Shown: one piece after another, positions 1 to 9,008 of the stretch
How the letters are laid out: every line of letters begins with the position of its first letter
Position numbering within the stretch: the stretch's first letter is position 1
Assembly: GCA_964035575.1 (NCBI GenBank)
Contig: OZ037868.1
Location: 496,001-560,000 of the forward strand
Source of the DNA: Rhynchopus sp. YZ270_cl-10
Taxonomy: Eukaryota > Euglenozoa > Diplonemea > Diplonemida > Diplonemidae
Direction of reading: 5' to 3'
Length of the DNA: 64,000 nt
The notes under the pieces: generated by a model
Database searches by the model: none
What the model was told of the DNA's origin: nothing
Seen by the model: only the letters and a program-made list of their open reading frames with translations
Made by a program: the position numbers and the translations under genes

Positions 1-236
1 AAGGCAATGTCCCCCATGGCTGTGTACTCCTGAACGCAGGAGAGGCCTGTGGCGATCAGCTGGCCTGCCTTCCTCTGACAGTTGGCTGCCAAGGGACTGT
101 CCCCACAGTTGAAGTCTCCTGTGTTCTCGTCAAATCCTGCCGCCTCCAGCGCCTTCTGAGCGCATTTTGTGAAATCCTCGAAGTCATACGCCTGAACGGC
201 CACGACACACAGCGGGAGCATCAGGGCACGCATCAT
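1..236 (-). CDS. Cys-rich type I membrane protein, copy A (5' part only)
   Basis: This is the N-terminal part of the same protein encoded in full twice further right; the rest lies beyond the left edge. The start is the first of two consecutive ATGs (234-236), followed by a hydrophobic signal peptide (MMRALMLPLCVVAVQA) and the first Cys-containing stretch. Nucleotides 1-236 are identical to 3131-3366 and 6261-6496, so this is the third visible member of a tandem array. About 78 of 438 residues are present. Confidence 0.8.
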   Translation of the reverse strand, partial: MMRALMLPLCVVAVQAYDFEDFTKCAQKALEAAGFDENTGDFNCGDSPLAANCQRKAGQLIATGLSCVQEYTAMGDIA

Positions 237-540
237 TGTTGTGGTGTTGTTCTGTTGGTGTTGTGGGTGGTGGAATCATCTTGCTGTGTTGCCTTTCCCC
301 CTCCCTGCCATTCCATTGCTCGAAAAATGGTGCAGTTTTTTTTTTTTTTGGGTCATACTTTGTTTGTTTGCTTTTTTGCATTTTCCAAGAAATGGATCCG
401 GTGGGCTAAAAGAGGAAGCTACCTTCCTAAACGTGCATGCAACTGGAAAAAAATGAGGTGTCGTTTCTCACCGTTTTATCATTGAAATGAAATTGCTTTG
501 CTACACTCCAATGCGGTTGCCCCGTATTTTATTTTGATTT

Positions 541-604
541 GATAAATTGTTGGAGTAGTGCAGTTGCCTCGGTTGTGTTGCCACAGTTGTGCAATCTCCA
601 CTGT
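541..604. repeat. Family-F hairpin repeat
   Basis: About 64 nt with nested complementary arms (GGAG...CTCC outside, TTGC...GCAA inside). Other copies lie at 3671-3734 (same tandem unit), 30670-30734 and, diverged, 42194-42240. Confidence 0.75.
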
Positions 605-1218
605 CCAAAAAGTTCACTCACGAAAAGGCCTCTGCATTTTATTGTTGTCGCTGTATTATATAGGAGAAAAAAACTAACCAATTCGGGGAAATTCCTGCGC
701 GAAACTCCAAGTTTGACCCATCATCGACCATTCACCCGCAAAACCCTGGTGAACACATGTCGGAGAGCATTTATTTGGACATTGAGGGAAACAAATTACA
801 CAAACTTTCCGTTTGAACTTGCTTGGGGAGGGGTGTGGCTCTGTCTACACCATAATACCTTCTCTTTTATAGTACTCCACTTGATCACAAAAGAAAATTA
901 TACTGTCACATTTCAAATTCTAGAGACTAATCAAACACATTTACATAGAAGCTGGGAGAGATAAAAAGGCTCTGCTCATTGTAAGATGTGGGTGGATCTC
1001 TTTGAAGTGTTATGTCATGTGCATTCAATTCTTATAGAAAAGAAGGCAATGATCGTGCAAAAACAAAACAAAAAACAAAAAATAAAAACTTCGCGAAAAG
1101 CTGGTTGAGCGCCAAGGCCCACACAACTTCTGAAAAATAAAACCGGGGAAAAATCTGACCGCCACACTATCGTATTTTTTTTCATTGCATTTTTTTTTTT
1201 TTTTACTTGGGTTTACTA

Positions 1219-1943
1219 CAGGGCAGGAGCTTGGAATATGGGTTTGGGGCAAAATCGGGTCAAATTCTGTTAAATCGGGTCAGGTCCCGAGCTTTTCCGC
1301 CTTCGGCGGAAAAGCTCTTGTGAAGACAAACACATGCAGAATGAGAAGGCGCGTTTCACAAAATGGTACACGTTGATGATACACAAGTGTTGCACCACCC
1401 CCGCGGAATGCATGTTGCCCTTGACACTGGCGATGATGTCATCAAGGTAGGGTTGCGCAATGGAGGTGTGGAATGTGTGTAGGCCCTCGCCAGTTCAGGT
1501 ACTCTCTCTGGGCAGGTGTCTCCTTCGAGCAAACGTCGGAGGGCGTTCCGTATCCCCGGCAAGACTTGTCACTGTCTGAGCCCCTCTTTTGGTGTGTCAC
1601 CCAGCGAGTTGATCCAATATCTGGATCGTCAGCTCGCGCCAGAAACCAACGGCTAGGTCGAGTTCGGCATCCCTCTTGGGTTCGGGTTTGATCGGGGTGG
1701 AACGCGCGTTTGAGGGCATTCTGGCTTCATTGAGCTTCGTGCTCGTCGCGGTGGGGTCACATAGTAGTTCCTCATCCTTCTCAGACCCCCTCATGCGACA
1801 AGTAGAGTACCCTATTTTTTGGATTTTTTCCCTCAAAAATCTATAGTTTTTTTTTTTTTTTTTTGCCCTGACCCGTTTTTTTCCATGGGGCCGAAGGAAA
1901 TCGGGTCAATCTGACCCGATTTAACCCCCAAGCTCCTCCCCTG
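1219..1943. mobile_element. Non-autonomous hAT-like element, copy in unit 1
   Basis: The ends are CAGGGCAGGAGCTTGG and its near-complement CCAAGCTCCTCCCCTG, with further inverted AAATCGGGTCA/TGACCCGATTT motifs inside. Both sides carry the 8-bp direct repeat GTTTACTA (1211-1218 and 1944-1951). CAGGG termini plus an 8-bp target-site duplication are the hAT signature. No intact transposase is present. A 13-bp-stem hairpin lies at 1289-1317. Confidence 0.85.
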
Positions 1944-2049
1944 GTTTACTAGTTCACGTCCTTTTGTTCTGCCTGGGCAGCGTGGCTGTCTTCTTTGTCT
2001 AGGTGTGAACTAGCCCGGGTTCTGGTCCCGGACGGTGCCTTTTTTTTGC

Positions 2050-3366
2050 TCAGCATGCTGGAGTCATGTGAGTGTTCTCGACATCTTCGTTGATGGCATC
2101 GTTCTTCTGCTGCACGTACTTGTCCTGCATCGTCTTGGCAGCAGACCTCTTTGTCATCATCCACACGGCGAGAGCGATAACAACCAGCACCACTCCAATG
2201 CCAGTTCCAATCAGGATCCAAGCGTAGAGAGGAAGCCCGCTGCTGCCCTTAGGTGCAAGGCCAGCGTTAGGGAGGACAATCTGGATCGCGTCGTTCACGC
2301 ACTTCATACCACCGTGTGCCACACAGTTGATCAGGTCGAAGCATGCTTGGTCAAATTCGCCGGAGCAAGCGTTCGGGTCAGCCGTCACGCACTTCTCCAT
2401 GTTGTGCTCACAGGTGCTCAGGTCTGACTTCAGTGCCTCAATGTGCTCCCCCTGAACTGAACACATCAGCGCCTTCCCCACTGCGCAGTCCTGGTTGATG
2501 ACGCCATCCTCTCCGCAAAGGGTCATGAAGGACTGTGTGCAGTCGGCAGTCTGCTTCACCGACGATGGGATGAAGCGCGTGGGGATGAGGTCGTACCCGG
2601 CACACTCGTTGATGCCCTCACCCATACACTTCACCTGCAGAGCACACTTGTCGGGTGTGTCACCAGCCTCCAGCTTGCATTCCACAGGCTTCTGGCAGGC
2701 TGTGATCTTCTTGCCCATGCACTGGTAGTTGGGAAGGCCGAGGAACATCTTGATTTTACCGTTTGTGTAGTCCTTGAGCAGGCCAGTCTCGAGTCCACAT
2801 ACGATGACTGAGGCAATCCCGCACCCGATCTCGGCACTCTCTGACTGCAGGTTCCCAGTACATGTGGTCGTGTTGTCGTTCATGTTCTTGGCCACGCAGT
2901 CGTTGAAGGGCTCGAAGTCGTACCCCAGCATCTGCTCACTGGTCTTCATGTCAGCAAGCGGGAAGACGTCGGCCTTCAGGCAGGTGTTCACAACAGTCGC
3001 AGCACACCTGACCTCGTTGAGGCAAGAAGAGGTGTCTTTGCACTCGACGCCGCAGTCCATAGTCTTATCCAGAAGGCACTCGTACGCGGCACGCGACTTG
3101 TCAGGGGACGACAGCGCAGGAAGGTTGAAAAAGGCAATGTCCCCCATGGCTGTGTACTCCTGAACGCAGGAGAGGCCTGTGGCGATCAGCTGGCCTGCCT
3201 TCCTCTGACAGTTGGCTGCCAAGGGACTGTCCCCACAGTTGAAGTCTCCTGTGTTCTCGTCAAATCCTGCCGCCTCCAGCGCCTTCTGAGCGCATTTTGT
3301 GAAATCCTCGAAGTCATACGCCTGAACGGCCACGACACACAGCGGGAGCATCAGGGCACGCATCAT
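2050..3366 (-). CDS. Cys-rich type I membrane protein, copy B
   Basis: A 438-residue predicted cell-surface protein. Residues 1-16 form a signal peptide, residues 381-404 a single membrane helix (YAWILIGTGIGVVLVVIALA) followed by TKR as a stop-transfer signal, and about 34 residues are cytoplasmic. The ectodomain is rich in cysteine and looks like three diverged modules of about 110-130 residues, starting at the motifs YDFEDF, YDFEPF and YDLIPT, each with several spaced Cys pairs. The stop is TGA. I do not recognise the family; receptor, adhesin or coat protein are all possible. Tandem identical copies suggest dosage or a multigene surface family. The ectodomain has at least one N-glycosylation sequon (NDNTT). 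Confidence 0.9.
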   Translation of the reverse strand: MMRALMLPLCVVAVQAYDFEDFTKCAQKALEAAGFDENTGDFNCGDSPLAANCQRKAGQLIATGLSCVQEYTAMGDIAFFNLPALSSPDKSRAAYECLLDKTMDCGVECKDTSSCLNEVRCAATVVNTCLKADVFPLADMKTSEQMLGYDFEPFNDCVAKNMNDNTTTCTGNLQSESAEIGCGIASVIVCGLETGLLKDYTNGKIKMFLGLPNYQCMGKKITACQKPVECKLEAGDTPDKCALQVKCMGEGINECAGYDLIPTRFIPSSVKQTADCTQSFMTLCGEDGVINQDCAVGKALMCSVQGEHIEALKSDLSTCEHNMEKCVTADPNACSGEFDQACFDLINCVAHGGMKCVNDAIQIVLPNAGLAPKGSSGLPLYAWILIGTGIGVVLVVIALAVWMMTKRSAAKTMQDKYVQQKNDAINEDVENTHMTPAC

Positions 3367-3670
3367 TGTTGTGGTGTTGTTCTGTTGGTGTTGTGGGTGG
3401 TGGAATCATCTTGCTGTGTTGCCTTTCCCCCTCCCTGCCATTCCATTGCTCGAAAAATGGTGCAGTTTTTTTTTTTTTTGGGTCATACTTTGTTTGTTTG
3501 CTTTTTTGCATTTTCCAAGAAATGGATCCGGTGGGCTAAAAGAGGAAGCTACCTTCCTAAACGTGCATGCAACTGGAAAAAAATGAGGTGTCGTTTCTCA
3601 CCGTTTTATCATTGAAATGAAATTGCTTTGCTACACTCCAATGCGGTTGCCCCGTATTTTATTTTGATTT

Positions 3671-3734
3671 GATAAATTGTTGGAGTAGTGCAGTTGCCTC
3701 GGTTGTGTTGCCACAGTTGTGCAATCTCCACTGT
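3671..3734. repeat. Family-F hairpin repeat, unit 2 copy
   Basis: Identical to 541-604 through the 3,130-bp duplication. Confidence 0.75.
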
Positions 3735-4348
3735 CCAAAAAGTTCACTCACGAAAAGGCCTCTGCATTTTATTGTTGTCGCTGTATTATATAGGAGAAAA
3801 AAACTAACCAATTCGGGGAAATTCCTGCGCGAAACTCCAAGTTTGACCCATCATCGACCATTCACCCGCAAAACCCTGGTGAACACATGTCGGAGAGCAT
3901 TTATTTGGACATTGAGGGAAACAAATTACACAAACTTTCCGTTTGAACTTGCTTGGGGAGGGGTGTGGCTCTGTCTACACCATAATACCTTCTCTTTTAT
4001 AGTACTCCACTTGATCACAAAAGAAAATTATACTGTCACATTTCAAATTCTAGAGACTAATCAAACACATTTACATAGAAGCTGGGAGAGATAAAAAGGC
4101 TCTGCTCATTGTAAGATGTGGGTGGATCTCTTTGAAGTGTTATGTCATGTGCATTCAATTCTTATAGAAAAGAAGGCAATGATCGTGCAAAAACAAAACA
4201 AAAAACAAAAAATAAAAACTTCGCGAAAAGCTGGTTGAGCGCCAAGGCCCACACAACTTCTGAAAAATAAAACCGGGGAAAAATCTGACCGCCACACTAT
4301 CGTATTTTTTTTCATTGCATTTTTTTTTTTTTTTACTTGGGTTTACTA

Positions 4349-5073
4349 CAGGGCAGGAGCTTGGAATATGGGTTTGGGGCAAAATCGGGTCAAATTCTGT
4401 TAAATCGGGTCAGGTCCCGAGCTTTTCCGCCTTCGGCGGAAAAGCTCTTGTGAAGACAAACACATGCAGAATGAGAAGGCGCGTTTCACAAAATGGTACA
4501 CGTTGATGATACACAAGTGTTGCACCACCCCCGCGGAATGCATGTTGCCCTTGACACTGGCGATGATGTCATCAAGGTAGGGTTGCGCAATGGAGGTGTG
4601 GAATGTGTGTAGGCCCTCGCCAGTTCAGGTACTCTCTCTGGGCAGGTGTCTCCTTCGAGCAAACGTCGGAGGGCGTTCCGTATCCCCGGCAAGACTTGTC
4701 ACTGTCTGAGCCCCTCTTTTGGTGTGTCACCCAGCGAGTTGATCCAATATCTGGATCGTCAGCTCGCGCCAGAAACCAACGGCTAGGTCGAGTTCGGCAT
4801 CCCTCTTGGGTTCGGGTTTGATCGGGGTGGAACGCGCGTTTGAGGGCATTCTGGCTTCATTGAGCTTCGTGCTCGTCGCGGTGGGGTCACATAGTAGTTC
4901 CTCATCCTTCTCAGACCCCCTCATGCGACAAGTAGAGTACCCTATTTTTTGGATTTTTTCCCTCAAAAATCTATAGTTTTTTTTTTTTTTTTTTGCCCTG
5001 ACCCGTTTTTTTCCATGGGGCCGAAGGAAATCGGGTCAATCTGACCCGATTTAACCCCCAAGCTCCTCCCCTG
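4349..5073. mobile_element. Non-autonomous hAT-like element, copy in unit 2
   Basis: Same element at the same offset in the second tandem unit, with the same GTTTACTA flanks (4341-4348 and 5074-5081). It was therefore multiplied by the tandem duplication and did not insert twice. Confidence 0.85.
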
Positions 5074-5179
5074 GTTTACTAGTTCACGTCCTTTTGTTCT
5101 GCCTGGGCAGCGTGGCTGTCTTCTTTGTCTAGGTGTGAACTAGCCCGGGTTCTGGTCCCGGACGGTGCCTTTTTTTTGC

Positions 5180-6496
5180 TCAGCATGCTGGAGTCATGTG
5201 AGTGTTCTCGACATCTTCGTTGATGGCATCGTTCTTCTGCTGCACGTACTTGTCCTGCATCGTCTTGGCAGCAGACCTCTTTGTCATCATCCACACGGCG
5301 AGAGCGATAACAACCAGCACCACTCCAATGCCAGTTCCAATCAGGATCCAAGCGTAGAGAGGAAGCCCGCTGCTGCCCTTAGGTGCAAGGCCAGCGTTAG
5401 GGAGGACAATCTGGATCGCGTCGTTCACGCACTTCATACCACCGTGTGCCACACAGTTGATCAGGTCGAAGCATGCTTGGTCAAATTCGCCGGAGCAAGC
5501 GTTCGGGTCAGCCGTCACGCACTTCTCCATGTTGTGCTCACAGGTGCTCAGGTCTGACTTCAGTGCCTCAATGTGCTCCCCCTGAACTGAACACATCAGC
5601 GCCTTCCCCACTGCGCAGTCCTGGTTGATGACGCCATCCTCTCCGCAAAGGGTCATGAAGGACTGTGTGCAGTCGGCAGTCTGCTTCACCGACGATGGGA
5701 TGAAGCGCGTGGGGATGAGGTCGTACCCGGCACACTCGTTGATGCCCTCACCCATACACTTCACCTGCAGAGCACACTTGTCGGGTGTGTCACCAGCCTC
5801 CAGCTTGCATTCCACAGGCTTCTGGCAGGCTGTGATCTTCTTGCCCATGCACTGGTAGTTGGGAAGGCCGAGGAACATCTTGATTTTACCGTTTGTGTAG
5901 TCCTTGAGCAGGCCAGTCTCGAGTCCACATACGATGACTGAGGCAATCCCGCACCCGATCTCGGCACTCTCTGACTGCAGGTTCCCAGTACATGTGGTCG
6001 TGTTGTCGTTCATGTTCTTGGCCACGCAGTCGTTGAAGGGCTCGAAGTCGTACCCCAGCATCTGCTCACTGGTCTTCATGTCAGCAAGCGGGAAGACGTC
6101 GGCCTTCAGGCAGGTGTTCACAACAGTCGCAGCACACCTGACCTCGTTGAGGCAAGAAGAGGTGTCTTTGCACTCGACGCCGCAGTCCATAGTCTTATCC
6201 AGAAGGCACTCGTACGCGGCACGCGACTTGTCAGGGGACGACAGCGCAGGAAGGTTGAAAAAGGCAATGTCCCCCATGGCTGTGTACTCCTGAACGCAGG
6301 AGAGGCCTGTGGCGATCAGCTGGCCTGCCTTCCTCTGACAGTTGGCTGCCAAGGGACTGTCCCCACAGTTGAAGTCTCCTGTGTTCTCGTCAAATCCTGC
6401 CGCCTCCAGCGCCTTCTGAGCGCATTTTGTGAAATCCTCGAAGTCATACGCCTGAACGGCCACGACACACAGCGGGAGCATCAGGGCACGCATCAT
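5180..6496 (-). CDS. Cys-rich type I membrane protein, copy C
   Basis: Same protein as copy B: signal peptide, three Cys-rich modules, one membrane helix, short tail. This copy sits at the upstream end of the array. Its coding region matches the other copies, but beyond about 6518 the 5' flank changes: about 125 bp of unrelated sequence is followed (about 6665-6765) by a diverged version of the flank found upstream of copies A and B (about 290-390). Copy C may therefore use a partly different promoter. Confidence 0.9.
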   Translation of the reverse strand: MMRALMLPLCVVAVQAYDFEDFTKCAQKALEAAGFDENTGDFNCGDSPLAANCQRKAGQLIATGLSCVQEYTAMGDIAFFNLPALSSPDKSRAAYECLLDKTMDCGVECKDTSSCLNEVRCAATVVNTCLKADVFPLADMKTSEQMLGYDFEPFNDCVAKNMNDNTTTCTGNLQSESAEIGCGIASVIVCGLETGLLKDYTNGKIKMFLGLPNYQCMGKKITACQKPVECKLEAGDTPDKCALQVKCMGEGINECAGYDLIPTRFIPSSVKQTADCTQSFMTLCGEDGVINQDCAVGKALMCSVQGEHIEALKSDLSTCEHNMEKCVTADPNACSGEFDQACFDLINCVAHGGMKCVNDAIQIVLPNAGLAPKGSSGLPLYAWILIGTGIGVVLVVIALAVWMMTKRSAAKTMQDKYVQQKNDAINEDVENTHMTPAC

Positions 6497-6963
6497 TGTT
6501 GTGGTGTTGTTCTGTTGGTATTGTGGGTGGAATCAAAACTATTCACGAGTTGGGGGAAAGCACGATAGTTACAATAAGGGAAAGAACGATGGGAGAGGGG
6601 AAACGGGTTCGTTTCAAATGACTATTTCAGAAGGCACTTCATGCTTGCAGGCATGCCTTGCTGTATTGCCTTTCCCCCCCTCCCTGCCATTCCATTGCTC
6701 GAAAAATGGTGCATTTTTTTTTTGGGCCACACTTTGTTTGTTTGCTTTTTTTACATTTTGCCACTTGACATCAACCACTTCCAAAACAAACATTCACCTT
6801 TTGGCACCTGAACGAAACATTTTAAAAACACACACACTCTCTTTGTTATGCACGATTTGTCCAAAATATCGACAAATTCCACTAAAAAAACCCCCCCCTC
6901 TTCTCCTCCCCCAACCCCACATCCCCCCTGAACCAATTATTACCAGACAACCCTCTTTTATTT
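6497..6963. other. Gene-free spacer with diverged array flank
   Basis: Holds the changed 5' flank of copy C and then AT-rich sequence with poly-C/poly-A stretches. No coding signal is convincing on either strand. Confidence 0.6.
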
Positions 6964-7773
6964 TCACCCACAAGCTGGACAAGAGGATGCTTCAAATAAG
7001 GATTGAGAGTGGTTTATGTGAGCTGTGTGGCGGGACAGGCCGCCAACTGTGTATGTTATTTCGCCTTGGACGCCTATTGCAAAGCAGCCTTGGTGGAGAA
7101 GCATTACTACCCGGAGCCCTTCTGAGAGGGTTGCTACCTTCACGGAGACGGGGAGACTGACTGCTAAGGTTGTGCTTGCGGGGACAGCCGCGGTAGCGTT
7201 TACTGGGTAGCGAATTGGTTCGTGAACATCATAGCGTACGGCAAGCGATGGGTCGCTTATAGAAAGACGCAAATAGGCATGGCTTACACTCGCACTGACT
7301 CGGTTGGGGTTTGCGACCAAAAGAGAAAGATTGAATGCGATTGTTTCTGATATATAACGCCGTTTGTCGGGCAGGCGGTTCACCCTTACCTCCTGCAGCA
7401 CCATGCTACAGGGCTGATAACACAGAAAGTAGACCACAAGGAGAATCGTTGCGAGGGCAAGACCGAAGGCAGTAGAGGAGGCCACGCAGGCAGGCCATTT
7501 CCACGCATTTCGGGTTTTCGGTTGGCGCATTTGGGCTTCGCCATTGGGTTGGGTCTGCCCGCGGGAGGCCCGACTATGTATATTCTGCGAGGAAAGATAC
7601 TGTGGATGCGACCCTCCCAGCAGTGAGAGGCGCGACCGCACCGCGCGGCCTGGGACAACGCGGCTGACGGGTTCCTCCTCCTCGCGTACCCCGCTGTCCT
7701 CGCCGTCTTCGAAATAGTATTCTGTATCGCTTTCATCTAAAAGACCTGTAGTCTCATATGGGTTTGAACTCAT
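6964..7773 (-). CDS. LEA2-like single-pass membrane protein
   Basis: A 269-residue protein. Residues 1-90 are acidic then basic and probably disordered and cytosolic. Residues 96-118 form one membrane helix (SSTAFGLALATILLVVYFLC). The rest resembles the LEA2 / NDR1-HIN1-like fold: a strand containing NLSLLVANPN, where the N-P-N turn is typical, then YLRLSISD, a V/A-rich strand (TTLAVSLPVSVKV) and a final EITYTVGG strand. LEA2 domains occur in plant stress proteins and in membrane-tethered eukaryotic proteins, often at membrane contact sites. There is no N-terminal signal peptide, so a type II topology is likely. The assignment rests on motif resemblance. Ends with TGA. Confidence 0.65.
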   Translation of the reverse strand: MSSNPYETTGLLDESDTEYYFEDGEDSGVREEEEPVSRVVPGRAVRSRLSLLGGSHPQYLSSQNIHSRASRGQTQPNGEAQMRQPKTRNAWKWPACVASSTAFGLALATILLVVYFLCYQPCSMVLQEVRVNRLPDKRRYISETIAFNLSLLVANPNRVSASVSHAYLRLSISDPSLAVRYDVHEPIRYPVNATAAVPASTTLAVSLPVSVKVATLSEGLRVVMLLHQGCFAIGVQGEITYTVGGLSRHTAHINHSQSLFEASSCPACG

Positions 7774-8067
7774 TGTCGTGTTTCAAAAAAAAAAAAGAAA
7801 AAAATGCGTTCTTTGTGTATTGCGGGCTATGAAATGTTGTTTAAATATTGGGAGGGAAGGAGGAAGGGGGGGAAGGGAAGGGAAGGGGAGGGGTGGAAAA
7901 ATCCATTTTTTCCCCCGCGAAATTTGCACCTTGAACGAGAGAGGGAATAAGGAAGGGGGGGTGTTCCATCTTGTTTTGTGCATAATCGTAGAGTGAAACA
8001 CAGTTTTAATTGTATTTCTCATTCGCTTATTGCCGCGTCTAGATAACACGACAGCCATTGGGAAAAG

Positions 8068-8224
8068 GAACACCTATCTGGTTGGGTTCAGTGTCAAGAA
8101 ACTACCAAAAAAACGTGCTGTTTCTCGAACTGTCGAGAAAAAAACAACAGGGCACCTTGGTTTGGTACTTAAAATTTTAGGCTCAACGGATGGACTGCAT
8201 GAGAGCTAATTGGGGGGAAAGACT
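8068..8224. repeat. ~160-bp dispersed repeat, copy 1
   Basis: Near-identical to 8780-8945, same orientation. Contains a perfect 8-bp-stem hairpin (TTTCTCGA-actg-TCGAGAAA). Followed at once by a family-A repeat. Confidence 0.85.
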
Positions 8225-8236
8225 TTCGTTTTTTTT

Positions 8237-8284
8237 GAAAACTTGGTTGTATTAGTGTAGCCACCCTAGAGTGTGCTCCACTAT
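8237..8284 (-). repeat. Family-A micro-repeat
   Basis: About 48 nt. Read on the minus strand it begins with AGTGGAG, pairs with CTACACT and ends in AAGTTTTC followed by an A-rich tail. This copy carries the 'ccctagagtgtg' loop variant also seen at 37565-37609. Confidence 0.8.
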
Positions 8285-8779
8285 TTTTTTTTTGGGGGGC
8301 AGGGTTTCCGCCAGGAATTGGGGTTTCAAGAATTGGGGTCAAAAATCAAAAAGACCCTCAAAAATAAAATCGGTCGATGGTGAGGCTGGGGCCTGGGCAC
8401 ACATCGTTTAAAAAAAAATAAAACCAACAGCAACTCAGAATAACGTTTGTGGGCTGTCAGAAAAAAGCAAGATAGGGGAGTTGACTTTTTGATGGTTGTC
8501 CATCTCCGCTATTTACACTTTTTGGGAAAATAATTAATTTCATTTTCTTTCCAATCAAAGAAGAGAAAGCACCATGGTGTTCACAACAGATACATCCCTT
8601 CGGCATCTTTTTGTGCTATCATTGCAAAAATGCGAACGGAAGAAAATGGAAAAGTTTATAAGATGAACCCAAGTCGCTCATCACCCACAAAGGGGGAGAG
8701 TTCAAGAGGGAAAACAAATGTGCAAATATTCGTCTTTCCGGTCAAAGTTTACACACTGATACTGGGAAAAGCAACACAA

Positions 8780-8945
8780 GGAACACCTATCTGGGTGGGT
8801 TCAGTGTCAAGAAACTACCAACAAAAAAAACGTGCTGTTTCTCGAACTGTCGAGAAAAAAAGAACAGGGCACCTTGGTTTGGTACTTAAAACATTAGGCC
8901 CAACGGATGGACTGCATGAGAGCTAATTCGGGGGGGAAAGATTTT
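8780..8945. repeat. ~160-bp dispersed repeat, copy 2
   Basis: Pairs with 8068-8224. It lies just downstream of the DUF4116 gene stop and may fall in its 3' untranslated region. Confidence 0.85.
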
Positions 8946-9008
8946 GTATACGGTGTTTGGCTGATATATAAACTCAGGGAGATTTCCTGCGAAGTACGTG
9001 CACCCCAG

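Larger units (their letters stand above)
1..3130. repeat. Tandem repeat unit 1 (3,130 bp)
   Basis: The sequence from 1 onward recurs at 3131 and again at 6261. The unit holds one 1,317-bp membrane-protein gene plus a 1,813-bp spacer. I found no difference between units 1 and 2 in the stretches I compared. The spacer contains a family-F hairpin repeat and a hAT-like element. Confidence 0.95.
3131..6260. repeat. Tandem repeat unit 2 (3,130 bp)
   Basis: Second complete unit, identical to unit 1 wherever compared. A partial third unit (6261-6518) completes the gene of copy C and then diverges at the 5' flank (first difference at about 6519). Confidence 0.95.
7774..9008. other. Gene-free spacer with a duplicated ~160-bp segment
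   Basis: AT-rich spacer between the DUF4116 gene (3' side) and the LEA2-like gene (5' side). It holds two copies of a ~160-bp segment, a family-A repeat and a diverged family-B-like repeat (8654-8688). No gene seen. Confidence 0.6.

Noticed and set aside
539-964. 141-codon plus-strand frame in the array spacer (and its copy at 3669-4094)
   Set aside because: It begins inside a family-F hairpin repeat and has AT-rich, non-coding composition.
1597-1836. 79-codon minus-strand frame within the hAT-like element
   Set aside because: No recognisable transposase motif; the element looks non-autonomous.
2035-3163. Plus-strand frames opposite the Cys-rich membrane protein
   Set aside because: Antisense shadows of a well-supported minus-strand gene.
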